NCBI GenBank assembly: GCA_016716405.1
Contig: JADJWK010000001.1
Coordinates: 434,001 to 498,000 of the forward strand
Source: Candidatus Melainabacteria bacterium
GTDB taxonomy: Bacteria > Cyanobacteriota > Vampirovibrionia > Obscuribacterales > Obscuribacteraceae
Direction: 5' to 3'
DNA: 64,000 bases
This document shows positions 42,012-51,371 of this stretch, piece by piece. Position numbers and translations under genes: made by a program. The notes under the pieces were generated by a model. The model saw only the letters and a list, made by a program, of their open reading frames with translations. It had not been told where the DNA came from and did no database searches. The first letter of the stretch is position 1. Every line of letters starts with the position of its first letter.

Positions 42012-44224
42012 AAAAGACTGACCCCGCCGAGATCATCGATCTCGAATACTTTGCAGTCCGGCCTGAGCCGTTTGAACCGCTTCAGAGCCTCCGCCGAGAT
42101 ACAAGCACCACCATCGCCTTTCGTGCTGGCCCGGATCTCGACCTCGTCGTAGTGGCCTACCGTCAGACCGAGGCGATTGAGCGTCTTCATCGAAACGAGC
42201 CTTTCCAGACCGGCATCGCTGATCCCGGTGAGCCCAATTTCGAGAGTCTCGAGTCTCATCTTCAGGAGATGAGGAATACAACCATCGTCGAGCCGACCGA
42301 GACTGTTCACCCTCAGGCTACGCAGGTGGCGCAGCCTGGTCAGGGGCTCTAGGTCACTGTTGACCACCGGCTCGGTCATCTCCATCATCAATTTCCCCAG
42401 AGTCCGACATTCCGAAAGAGCCTCGAGCCCTCCGGCCGGCATCTTGACCGAGCGCAACTCAAGTTCCCGAAGCTTCGGAAGCCTGGCAATGTTCCTGAAC
42501 GCCTGGACGCTGAGATTCCTGGTGAAATGAATCTTGACCAGGGTCAGATCGGGGAAGTCGACCAGCCTGGCCGCGCCGCCGTCATCGAAACCGGGAGACA
42601 TGGACCAGAAGCTCTCCAGTCGCTGGCCCTTGATATGCTCAAGTCCCGAGCCTGTCGCCTTCGACTCCATGGTCAACTTGATTTGATCGAAATCTTTTCC
42701 GGCAAGCAGCTTGAAATCATCATCGCTGACCTCATGCCCACCAGCTTCGATACTGCCGTGCGTTTTATTTCTCTTGAATCGCCACTTGCCCCCGGTCCAT
42801 CCGAACTGCCTGTCCACAACATCGGTAGGAATAGTGGAAAAAAAGTTAGCGTCCTTCCGGTATTCGCTGAGAGCCGTGGCATTCGCCGGAATCTCTTCTC
42901 GATCTGCCCTCCCGGGATCGGGTCCGGCGAAATGCCGTATGACGCCGATCACCAAAACAATAGACAAACCAATCAAAAAAGGGATTTTCACACCGCCGGG
43001 CACCACCGTCAGGCGATCCGACTTGCCTGATCGGCCGGATGAAGGTACCGCCCGCGCCAGGTCCTCATCAACTCCTTCAAGAGCTCTCCTCAGCTCGCCC
43101 ATGGTCTGGAAGCGCGAGCCCGGGTCTTTGGCAAGGCAGCGCAGGACTATATCCGAAAGACCGGCGGGCAATCCCTGCACCAGATCATCAGGCGACGGGG
43201 GAATCGCCTCGGCATGCAGGCGAAGGGTCTCGAGAGCCGTATCGCCCCGGAAAGGAGGACTGCCCGTAAGAGCTTCGAACAGGACACAACCCAGTGAATA
43301 GACTTCGGATCGAGCGTCATAAGGACTTCCCAGACCCTGGTCGGGGCTCATATAGAGCGGCGCGCCAACCACAGCGAAATCGGATTCGTCCTGATGTCCC
43401 ACCGCGGCAGCGACGCCGAAATCGATAATCCGCACGGCAGTATTCCCGGTCTCGTCCTCGGCGACAAGAATATTGTCAGGCTTGACGTCACGATGAAGCA
43501 CTCCATGATCGTGAGCATAAGAAAGCGCTTCGCAAATGCCCAGAAAAATTTCCCGAGACTGCTGCCAGCTCATGCTTCCCAGGCTTGCGAACAATTCCGA
43601 GAGCGACCTTCCCGGCACATATTCGAGCACCATGAAAGGCACCGCATCCTGAACCACACCGAAATCGAGCAGCCTGACGATCGCCTCGTGGGTGAGCTTG
43701 CTCGTAGCCCGGGCCTCGTCCTGGAAAGCGATTATCTGCCGAGCCTCCAGGCCATGCAGAAGCTTGACTGCCACCAGTTTGTTCAGAATCCGATCGCGGC
43801 AGAGATAGACCGCGCCGCCTCCGCCGCTTCCCAGCTCTCTGACGGGTTTGTAACGCTCTCCGGGGAAAAGCGAATCTTCGAGATCGAGCTCGGGCTCGTC
43901 CGGACAGATGACTGACTCATCTATCGCTATGCTGGCAGGATCAGTCTCGGCAGCCGGCACGGCCACCGGATGAGGGCCGGGCAATTGGCAACAGCAGAGG
44001 TCCGAGCGAAAAATGAATTGAGTGAACGACCCGGCACGCCCCTCTCCGATTCGCTTACCACATGTCCTGCAAATACTGACACTCAGCTTCTCGTCCTGCT
44101 CTTTGTCTGCTCCGCTCTCCATCAGGTCGCAATTGCAGGAGACTATCCACTGAGTGAGACTGCCCGACCCGGCGCTCCGCTTCGGGCTTCTACAAATCGC
44201 GCAGACCTCTTGCTCCATGGTCAT
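42008..44224 (-). CDS. Cys4x2-Ser/Thr kinase-TM-LRR-like protein, paralogue 3
   Basis: 738 residues. Two cysteine modules: C8-x2-C11...C30-x-C32 and C52-x2-C55...C77-x-C79. The kinase domain (about 122-390) has LGSGGGGAVYL, VAVKLL, HRDVKPDN, IDFG and YMSPDQ (Asp where APE/SPE has Glu). A membrane span lies near 430-450, then leucine-rich-repeat-like units ending in LKRFKRLRPD. It is the only paralogue with the standard HRDxK lysine. Last gene of the six-gene operon, overlapping paralogue 2 by 4 nt (ATGA) and tail-to-tail with dapD. It presumably senses through the outer LRR-like part and phosphorylates cytoplasmic targets. Confidence 0.85.
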   Translation of the reverse strand: MTMEQEVCAICRSPKRSAGSGSLTQWIVSCNCDLMESGADKEQDEKLSVSICRTCGKRIGEGRAGSFTQFIFRSDLCCCQLPGPHPVAVPAAETDPASIAIDESVICPDEPELDLEDSLFPGERYKPVRELGSGGGGAVYLCRDRILNKLVAVKLLHGLEARQIIAFQDEARATSKLTHEAIVRLLDFGVVQDAVPFMVLEYVPGRSLSELFASLGSMSWQQSREIFLGICEALSYAHDHGVLHRDVKPDNILVAEDETGNTAVRIIDFGVAAAVGHQDESDFAVVGAPLYMSPDQGLGSPYDARSEVYSLGCVLFEALTGSPPFRGDTALETLRLHAEAIPPSPDDLVQGLPAGLSDIVLRCLAKDPGSRFQTMGELRRALEGVDEDLARAVPSSGRSGKSDRLTVVPGGVKIPFLIGLSIVLVIGVIRHFAGPDPGRADREEIPANATALSEYRKDANFFSTIPTDVVDRQFGWTGGKWRFKRNKTHGSIEAGGHEVSDDDFKLLAGKDFDQIKLTMESKATGSGLEHIKGQRLESFWSMSPGFDDGGAARLVDFPDLTLVKIHFTRNLSVQAFRNIARLPKLRELELRSVKMPAGGLEALSECRTLGKLMMEMTEPVVNSDLEPLTRLRHLRSLRVNSLGRLDDGCIPHLLKMRLETLEIGLTGISDAGLERLVSMKTLNRLGLTVGHYDEVEIRASTKGDGGACISAEALKRFKRLRPDCKVFEIDDLGGVSLF

Positions 44225-46401
44225 CGCTCGAGACCGGGAAGACCGGGAAGACCGTTGAAGAACTCGGATGCACTGATCATGGTACCGGACTTGATTGAGA
44301 CATCAGGCCTGAGCCTCTTGAACTGCTTCAGTCCGTCCTTGCTGATGATGCCGCCAGCAGCGGAGATCTTGAGATTCCTCATAGATTTCATCCGGGCCAG
44401 CCCGAGCAAGCCTTCGTCAGTGATCTCGTTCTCGCCTATCTCGAGCAATTCGATGCGAGAGTCGACAAGAATCGGCACCACCCGATCATCCAGACCAGTA
44501 TTGGTGATCTTGAGACTTCTCAGCCGCGGCATCTTCGTGAGAGTGCGGATATCCTCCGGGCTGATCGATCTGGAATGCCCTAAATCGATGCTCGTCAGCC
44601 TGTCCATTTTGCTGATCTGCTCCACTGTCCCTTTCGGAAGCGGTCTGGTGAAACGAATAGCCAGGTATGTCAAATTGGGGAGCTCGGTAATCGCCTTGAT
44701 ACCTTCGATAGTGACTAGAGGAGTCGCCTGGAGCCGGACCACTCTGAGATCCGGAAAAAGCTTGAGCGCCCGGGCACTGTCGTCGTTGAAGCGCCCGGCG
44801 TCAGCCTCGAAGGTCCTGAGCGGAATGCCCTTGAGACTGCGCAACCCCCGGGAGGTGAGCGGCGAATCGGAGCTCATGAGAATCGATGTGATCTCGAGAT
44901 TGCGCTTCTCGATCTCTTCTCGCAACTCGCGCATGTCCGAATCTCTAGCCTCGTAAATCTCCACCAGTGGCGGCAGAATACGCCAGCGCTCGAGAATCTT
45001 CCGGTACTCGTTCGAAACCGCGGTGACGTCCTCGGCGTCGATCTTGTTGGTAGCGCCAGGCCCGATAAGGACCCTCGAAATCGCCACCGGCTGTAGCATT
45101 CTACCCTGCTGCCTGATTGTCGTATCGACCGACACAAGGCCACAGGTGGCGGCGATGAATGAGAGAACCAGAACCAGCCTGCTCCTGCCGCTCTTATCGG
45201 CCTTATGCGGCGCGGAGTTATCCCTGCCCTCGGGCAGCAGCAGACCTTCCTTCAGCTCCTGAAGAGCCCAGGCGAACTCGCTCGGGCTCTGGAAGCGCTC
45301 CTCGGGCTCCACCGCCAGGGCTCTGGCAAGAATGGCCTCGAGCTCCGGAGTAAACGCCAGACCGCTTCTCTCGGACAGGGATGGTCTTTCGCTCTCGGCA
45401 TGCATTGAAAGTGTCTGCAGAGCCGTCTCTCCGCTGAAAGGCGGCTCGCCTGCCAGCATCTCGAAGAGGACGCATCCGATTGCATAGACCTCCGAGCGGG
45501 TATCGTAAGGAAGCCCGAGACCCTGATCGGGACTCATATACAGGGGAGCCCCCACAACTTTGCTGCCCATGCTTTCCCTGGGTCTACCGTCATCGATCTT
45601 GGCTATCCCGAAGTCGATGATCCGGACCTCGAAAGTCCCGTCAGTCCTCTCGATGAGAAGAATATTGCTGGGTGTGATGTCCCGATGGTAGATGCCTCGC
45701 TCGTGGGCATAGCCGATTCCTCCGAGGACCTGACAGGTGATATCGCGGGCGCTCGACCAGTCCAGGCGCCCGCGCTCGGCCAGGAGCTCCTCCAGGGATC
45801 GCCCCGGCACGAACTCCAGGACCATGTATGGAACACCAATAGCGGTGACCCCGAAGTCGAGCACTTCGACTATCGCTTGATGGGACAGCTTGCTCGTGGC
45901 CCGGGCCTCTTCCTGGAAAGCAATGAGCTGCTGCGGCTCGAGAATATGCAAGAGCTTCACGGCCACAGCCTTGTTCAGCAGCTTGTCCCGGGCAAGATAG
46001 ACCGAGCCGCCTCCGCCTTTGCCGAGCTCCCGCAGGGGCTTATAGCGATCGCTGGGAAACCGGTCCTCCTCGAAACCAAGCCCTTCTTCGCTGTCATCGA
46101 AAAACTCCTGGGAATCATCGACCCGGGCCTCCGCCCCCCCGGCGAGCTCGGCAGACACCTTGTAAGGGCGTGGATTCTCGCACCGGCAAATATCGGACCG
46201 GAAGATGAACTGAGTGAAAGAACCGGCCCGCCCCTCGCCAATACGCTTGCCGCACGCCCGGCACATGCTGATCGAGAGCTTCTGCGCTTCTTCTGTGTCC
46301 GCCAGATCGCAGTCGCAAGCCACGATCCACTGGGTAAGGCTACCCTCGCCTGATGCCTTCCTGGGGCTCATACAGATGGGACAGATATCGTCGTCGGCCA
46401 T
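44221..46401 (-). CDS. Cys4x2-Ser/Thr kinase-TM-LRR-like protein, paralogue 2
   Basis: 726 residues with the same plan: C7, C10, C29, C31 and C47, C50, C72, C74; kinase with LGKGGGGSVYL, VAVKLLH, HRDITPSN (Thr in place of the usual catalytic-loop Lys), IDFG, YMSPDQ; membrane span near 400-420 (LVLVLSFIAATCGLVSV); LRR-like tail ending LKQFKRLRPD. The linker after the membrane span is shorter and lacks the WTGGKW block that paralogues 1 and 3 share, so it is the most divergent. It lies 55 nt after paralogue 1 and is coupled to paralogue 3. Confidence 0.85.
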   Translation of the reverse strand: MADDDICPICMSPRKASGEGSLTQWIVACDCDLADTEEAQKLSISMCRACGKRIGEGRAGSFTQFIFRSDICRCENPRPYKVSAELAGGAEARVDDSQEFFDDSEEGLGFEEDRFPSDRYKPLRELGKGGGGSVYLARDKLLNKAVAVKLLHILEPQQLIAFQEEARATSKLSHQAIVEVLDFGVTAIGVPYMVLEFVPGRSLEELLAERGRLDWSSARDITCQVLGGIGYAHERGIYHRDITPSNILLIERTDGTFEVRIIDFGIAKIDDGRPRESMGSKVVGAPLYMSPDQGLGLPYDTRSEVYAIGCVLFEMLAGEPPFSGETALQTLSMHAESERPSLSERSGLAFTPELEAILARALAVEPEERFQSPSEFAWALQELKEGLLLPEGRDNSAPHKADKSGRSRLVLVLSFIAATCGLVSVDTTIRQQGRMLQPVAISRVLIGPGATNKIDAEDVTAVSNEYRKILERWRILPPLVEIYEARDSDMRELREEIEKRNLEITSILMSSDSPLTSRGLRSLKGIPLRTFEADAGRFNDDSARALKLFPDLRVVRLQATPLVTIEGIKAITELPNLTYLAIRFTRPLPKGTVEQISKMDRLTSIDLGHSRSISPEDIRTLTKMPRLRSLKITNTGLDDRVVPILVDSRIELLEIGENEITDEGLLGLARMKSMRNLKISAAGGIISKDGLKQFKRLRPDVSIKSGTMISASEFFNGLPGLPGLER

Positions 46402-46456
46402 GTTTCAATCTCGGATTCATAGAGAATATACCCGCTGGTCCGAGGCGAAGCCCCTG

Positions 46457-48652
46457 CTAGAGAAGATCCAGCTCCCGCATCGGTTGCTCTTCAACGACCA
46501 AGACATCGGGTCTGAGACGCTTGAACTCGAGAATCCCCTTCGAGCTGATAGCCTCGGCCCGGTTACTGGCGGACGCCCTCTTGCCGGCCTCGATCTCGCC
46601 AGGGCTTCTTACCGTCACCTGAATATTCTTGAGACTCCTCAGAGAGGCCAGCTCCTCAAGCCCGGCATCGCTGATTTTCGTGTCATCGATCACGAGACGA
46701 ACGATTTTGAGCTTTCTCAAACTGGGAATGAAGCTGTCGTCCACCGCTTCGATCCCTGTAAGCCTCAGGCTACGGAGTTTCGGGCAGGCAGCCAGATCTT
46801 CGATATCCCGGGCGCTTACCGGTCTGGAAAAGTCCAGGGTGAGACTCTCCAGGGACTTGCTCGTCGAGAGAACCCGGGCAAATCCCGCCGGCAGATTGAA
46901 AATCATCCGCAGTTGCAGAAAGCTCAACTTCGGAAGAGCCGCCAGGGACTCGATTCCCTCAATGGTCAACCGCCCGGCTGACTGGATTTTGACTGTACGC
47001 ACATCGGGAGTGGCGGCAAGAAGACTGGCGGCACCGTCATCGCCGAAATTCGTGGACATCGTCCAGAACCGATCAAGGGGGTGCCCCTTGAGATAAATGA
47101 GTCCTTTGCCGCTCGCCGTCGACTCCATGGTCACCTTTACACCACGGAAATCCGGTTTCAGAGCGATTGTCTTGAAGTCGTCATCAGTGATGTTATGGCC
47201 TTCCATCTCCACGAACTTCTTTTCCTGGACCCTTTTCCATTTACCGCCGGTCCAGTTGAGAGCCTGCTCTATGTCATCGATGGTATGAGCCTCCGATTCC
47301 ACCACATCTCTCTTGATCTGCTCTTTCTTGATCTCTTCTTTTGTTCTTGTCTTCTCGGGGACCACGGCGCTATCTTTCTTCTGAGCCAGGTAGCAAGCCG
47401 CGCCGCAAGCCAGGAGAACGGCGCAGGCGATGGACGCTATCAGCATGCCCCCCTTCCTCTTGCTCTGGGGAGAAGCCGCAGCCGACGCCGGCTCAGAGCC
47501 GAGTTCGATAGCTTCCAGGGCTGCCTTGAAGTCCGACACAGAGTCGAAACGATCCCCCGGGTCTTTGGCCAGGGCACGCTCCAGCAATTCAGCCAGGCCC
47601 GGTGGAGGCTCCTCCCCGAGAGCCTCCCGGAAAATATCATTGAGATCCGGAGGAGCTTCCTCGGCATGCATCTGCAGAGTAAGCAAAGCCGTTTCGCCCT
47701 GAAAGGGAGGACGACCGGTAAGAGCCTCGAAAAGGACGCAACCCAGGGAGTAGACTTCGGAGCGACTGTCATAAGGAAGCCCCAGTCCCTGATCCGGACT
47801 CATATAGAGCGGCGCGCCGACCATTGTGTCACCGCCTGATTCCGCTTCCCGACCAACCACCCGGGAGATCCCGAAGTCGATTATCCTGATCTCGTTCTCC
47901 TCTCCGCTGCAGAGAAGAATATTGCCGGGGGTAATGTCCCGGTGGTAGACGCCGTGCTCGTGAGCATGGCTGAGACCATCGCAGATGCGCGAGAAGATCG
48001 GCTGGCAAACCGCCCAGGGAAGCCTCTTTCTCTCCCGGAGAACCTCCTCCAGAGAGGAGCCGGGCACATAGTCGAGCACCATATACGGCACCGCTTCGCC
48101 AGTCACCCCGAAATCCAGAACCCGGATTATGCCCGGGTGATCGAGACTGCTTGTAGCCCGGGCCTCTTCCTGGAAAGCGATCAGCTTGGAGTCCTCGAGC
48201 CTGTGCAGGAGTTTCACCGCCACTAGCTTATTGAGCAGTTTGTCCCGTGCCAGATAGACCGATCCGCCCCCGCCGCTTCCCAGCTGACGCAATGGCTTAT
48301 AGCGCTCCACCGGAAACGAGTCGGCGCCCAGAGCGAGCTCCTCCTCGTCCTCTTCGTAATACTCCGGACTCTCGATGACAGCCGGAGCGAACTCTTCGGC
48401 GGCAACGCTGTACACCTGTGGATTCTCGCACTGACAGAGATCGGAGCGAAAAATGAACTGGGTGAAGGAGCCGGATCGACCCTCACCGGCTCGCTTTCCG
48501 CAGGCGCGGCAGATTTTGATGGAGATCTTCTGCGCCTCTTCGTACTCGAGAAGATCGCAATTACAGGCGACTATCCACTGAGTGAGGCTGCCCGACCCGG
48601 AGGCGCGCCGGGGGCTCTTGCAGATCGGGCAGGTGGGCGTAGTCTCAGGCAT
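46457..48652 (-). CDS. Cys4x2-Ser/Thr kinase-TM-LRR-like protein, paralogue 1
   Basis: 731 residues. Cysteines 8, 11, 30, 32 and 48, 51, 73, 75 form two matched modules, each with the SGS[LF]TQ[WF]I core. Kinase about 117-385: LGSGGGGSVYL, VAVKLLH, HRDITPGN, IDFG, YMSPDQGLG. Membrane span near 405-425 (MLIASIACAVLLACGAA). The tail carries a WTGGKW block and LRR-like units, ending FKRLRPD. The catalytic-loop lysine is Thr, a change also seen in some active bacterial kinases. First kinase of the operon, 15 nt after the histidine kinase gene. Confidence 0.85.
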   Translation of the reverse strand: MPETTPTCPICKSPRRASGSGSLTQWIVACNCDLLEYEEAQKISIKICRACGKRAGEGRSGSFTQFIFRSDLCQCENPQVYSVAAEEFAPAVIESPEYYEEDEEELALGADSFPVERYKPLRQLGSGGGGSVYLARDKLLNKLVAVKLLHRLEDSKLIAFQEEARATSSLDHPGIIRVLDFGVTGEAVPYMVLDYVPGSSLEEVLRERKRLPWAVCQPIFSRICDGLSHAHEHGVYHRDITPGNILLCSGEENEIRIIDFGISRVVGREAESGGDTMVGAPLYMSPDQGLGLPYDSRSEVYSLGCVLFEALTGRPPFQGETALLTLQMHAEEAPPDLNDIFREALGEEPPPGLAELLERALAKDPGDRFDSVSDFKAALEAIELGSEPASAAASPQSKRKGGMLIASIACAVLLACGAACYLAQKKDSAVVPEKTRTKEEIKKEQIKRDVVESEAHTIDDIEQALNWTGGKWKRVQEKKFVEMEGHNITDDDFKTIALKPDFRGVKVTMESTASGKGLIYLKGHPLDRFWTMSTNFGDDGAASLLAATPDVRTVKIQSAGRLTIEGIESLAALPKLSFLQLRMIFNLPAGFARVLSTSKSLESLTLDFSRPVSARDIEDLAACPKLRSLRLTGIEAVDDSFIPSLRKLKIVRLVIDDTKISDAGLEELASLRSLKNIQVTVRSPGEIEAGKRASASNRAEAISSKGILEFKRLRPDVLVVEEQPMRELDLL

Positions 48653-48667
48653 TAGTCAGGCACCCGG

Positions 48668-49783
48668 TCATTCAGGCGACAGCGGAATAGTGAAACAGAA
48701 ATTGCTTCCCCGGCCCGGCTCGCTCTCCACCCAGATCCTGCCTTTATGCTTGTCTACAAGTGCCTTGCATATAGCCAGACCGAGCCCGAAGCCCTGCTTT
48801 TTGACATCCCTTCTCTGGTCGAGCTGCCGGTACCGCTCAAAAACCAGATGCTGCTTGTCTTTCGGAATCCCGGGACCGGAGTCGATCACCTGGAATTTCG
48901 CTGAGAGCCCCTCGATCCCTGCCACCACCCTCACCACCGAATCATCCGGAGAATACTTGATGGCGTTCGAGATCAGATTGATCAGGATCTGGACAATCCG
49001 GTCCTCATCCGCAACCAGGACATCATTGGTGACATCCTGCTCGATCCGGACCGAGTCACGGTCTTTCGCCCCCTCTGCGGTGATCACCGCTTTCGAGACG
49101 ATGGCTCCCACAGTCGTCTCCTGCATATCGATCTCGATGGTGCCCGATTCGGTCTTTTCGGCGTCCAGGAGATTCTTTACCAGGCCGATCAGGTACTCGA
49201 CGGCGGATTGAGCGTTTCCGATTGCTTTCTCGCCCCGGGGGCTGAGGGCCCCATAAATGCCTTCCGCCACCATATCCAGCACCACCCTGATAGCTGTCAG
49301 AGGTCCCCGGATATCGTGGCTCACCATGGCCATCAGGTCGCGTCTCAATTGCTCGAGCCTCTGGCGCTCGGTAATGTCCTGAACATTGACGAAATATCTC
49401 TCTTCCCCCTGCATCTCGAGGAGGTTGACACAAATCTCCGCGGCGAAAACCTCGCCGCTCTTGCGCCGGCCATTCAGACGCACCGGCTCGCGGCTCTCTT
49501 CGATAGCGTCATTGTCAGGAAATATCATGTCGATCGGCTTGTTGACGAGCTCTTCCGGCTCGTACTCGAACACGGCGACAGCTCTTTTGTTGAGAGCCTG
49601 TATGCGCTGATCGCTGTTGACGAGAATCAGACCCAGTGGAAAGTTGGTGATTATCTGCTGAATGCGCCGGGTTACTTGCGCCTGGTTCTTTTTGAGGATA
49701 TCCACCTCATGGCATTTCTCCTCGAACATGCGCTTGAGCTCGGCATATGTAGGAGGATGAACCGATCGGTCACTGGTATTCAC
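48668..49783 (-). CDS. Soluble PAS-domain sensor histidine kinase
   Basis: 371 residues with no membrane span. A coiled N-terminus (about 12-42), one PAS domain (45-140, ending NVQDITERQRLEQ), HisKA with phospho-acceptor H156 in VSHDIRGPLTA, and a HATPase with NLISNAIKYSP, DSGPGIP and GFGLGLAICK boxes. It would autophosphorylate in response to a cytoplasmic cue such as redox or a ligand. No response regulator lies within the operon, so the partner is elsewhere or the target is unusual. Its start overlaps the stop of the GNAT-cNBD gene (ATGA). Confidence 0.9.
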   Translation of the reverse strand: MNTSDRSVHPPTYAELKRMFEEKCHEVDILKKNQAQVTRRIQQIITNFPLGLILVNSDQRIQALNKRAVAVFEYEPEELVNKPIDMIFPDNDAIEESREPVRLNGRRKSGEVFAAEICVNLLEMQGEERYFVNVQDITERQRLEQLRRDLMAMVSHDIRGPLTAIRVVLDMVAEGIYGALSPRGEKAIGNAQSAVEYLIGLVKNLLDAEKTESGTIEIDMQETTVGAIVSKAVITAEGAKDRDSVRIEQDVTNDVLVADEDRIVQILINLISNAIKYSPDDSVVRVVAGIEGLSAKFQVIDSGPGIPKDKQHLVFERYRQLDQRRDVKKQGFGLGLAICKALVDKHKGRIWVESEPGRGSNFCFTIPLSPE

Positions 49784-51366
49784 TGTGATCTGAGCTCCAC
49801 ACTGCCTTTCAATTTCTTACCCAGGCCGATAGCGAGATTCTTGTATATGAGCACACCGATGTCGGGTCTCAGGCGGATTAGCTCGTTCAAATCATTTCTG
49901 GTCAGAACAGCCATGATGGACGACTGGCTCGTTCTGGCAAAGGCCGAATGCATCTCGCCGTTGAGAAGGGCCACCTCTCCCAGGCAGTCCCCATAAGCCA
50001 CCGTGCCCAGCTTCCGTCCCTCCGAGAGCACTTCCACCGATCCGTGGAGGATCACGTACATCCGGTCAGCCTCCTGCCCGGCCTCGAATATCACTTCGCC
50101 CTCATCGCGGTTCTCCAGGTGGCAGAGACGAGCCAGCCGGTTGACCTGCTCGTCGTTGAGCCCGGTGAAGAGCGCCAGACTGTTGACCGCCGAGGCCACC
50201 TGGGGAACGATCTCTCTGCTCTGAAAGCTTTTCATGACGATTTGCCTGAGCCTCTCAGCTCGCTCGCTCAGACAGATGTCACCGAGATCAGCCGGGACAT
50301 TCAGTTTCACCATCTTGATGGCATCCAGTCGCTCGACGTGGTGGAAGACCAGGGCCGGAATATAGGCTGCCGGCGTAAAACCGAGCTCGATAAGTGTACG
50401 TTGCATCCGCGGCGCATAGGCGCTGACATCGAGCTCGAGATAGTCGACATGCCATTCTTGCCCGGAAAGACGGACCACTTCCGAGAGCAAAAATCTGATC
50501 ACCTCGTCATGCAGGGCGATGAGCTCGAAGATCCTGACAGCGCGCTCAGCCCTGTCCAGGGTAAAACCCACGGCTCCGGCAATCTGTCCATTTTCACGGG
50601 CGATGAGATATTGCGACTGCCTGGCTTTCAACTTGAAAAAGCCGTAATGGAGCCTTACCGGACCGAAAATCTCCCGGTTGGCTATACGCCCGCGCTCGAT
50701 TCGAAGGAGGGAAGAGTAACCCTGGGTACTGAGCTCCTCAATCTCGTATTCACGATTTTCGGGATAAGCCGCCGACTTCTCGTCCACGACCGGATCAGGG
50801 CGCAAGCCGCAATGCTCGAGACTGGCGCAGGCGAGGGTATAGACCTCGGGAATGATACGGGGATGATTGTTTCTCAGAGAAAGAGCCTGTCCGAAATATT
50901 GCACGCACAGCGATATAGACTCTCTTGTCGCAAGGAGCATCTTCAGGGGAAGAAAGCCCACCGGTTGGAAACCGGCCGATTCGGCGATCTTGAGCGAATA
51001 GGGATGGACCACCCGGGCATCCATGAGCGCCACCTCGAGCCTGTCCCTGATACGCTCCAGCCGTCCCTGCATGAGCAACTTGCCGATACCGAGATTGCGA
51101 GCATCAGGGTGCACAGCCAGACGCCCGAACTCACCGGTCAGGTCGGAATTGGCGCCGATCTGGCAGATAACCGAGGCTGTTCCGAGAAGCTTTCCGCTGC
51201 CTTTATCCTCGGCCACCAAAAGGACTGCGTCATCGGTGTAGATAAGCTTGGCCAGCACATCCAGATCGTAAAAATCGGGATAAGCATAGTCCGATCCGTA
51301 GCACGCCCGAAAAATGTCGCTTATAGCCTGAGCGTCACTGCCTTTTGCCTCGCGGATCTCGATCAT
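49780..51366 (-). CDS. GNAT acetyltransferase fused to cyclic-nucleotide-binding domain
   Basis: 528 residues. N-terminal GNAT (1-150) with the acetyl-CoA loop R90NLGIGK. A middle region (about 210-350) resembling a second degenerate GNAT unit. C-terminal CRP-like domain (about 400-515): GEVIFEAGQEADRMYVILHGSVEVL, then GDCLGEVALLNGEMHSAFART. The phosphate-binding cassette normally carries Pro-Arg where Met-His stands here, so ligand binding may be altered or lost. Fusions of these domains exist in mycobacteria (cAMP-gated protein lysine acetylases) in a different order. It follows the M20 gene by 5 nt and overlaps the histidine kinase gene. Confidence 0.85.
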   Translation of the reverse strand: MIEIREAKGSDAQAISDIFRACYGSDYAYPDFYDLDVLAKLIYTDDAVLLVAEDKGSGKLLGTASVICQIGANSDLTGEFGRLAVHPDARNLGIGKLLMQGRLERIRDRLEVALMDARVVHPYSLKIAESAGFQPVGFLPLKMLLATRESISLCVQYFGQALSLRNNHPRIIPEVYTLACASLEHCGLRPDPVVDEKSAAYPENREYEIEELSTQGYSSLLRIERGRIANREIFGPVRLHYGFFKLKARQSQYLIARENGQIAGAVGFTLDRAERAVRIFELIALHDEVIRFLLSEVVRLSGQEWHVDYLELDVSAYAPRMQRTLIELGFTPAAYIPALVFHHVERLDAIKMVKLNVPADLGDICLSERAERLRQIVMKSFQSREIVPQVASAVNSLALFTGLNDEQVNRLARLCHLENRDEGEVIFEAGQEADRMYVILHGSVEVLSEGRKLGTVAYGDCLGEVALLNGEMHSAFARTSQSSIMAVLTRNDLNELIRLRPDIGVLIYKNLAIGLGKKLKGSVELRSQ

Positions 51367-51371
51367 CTTTT

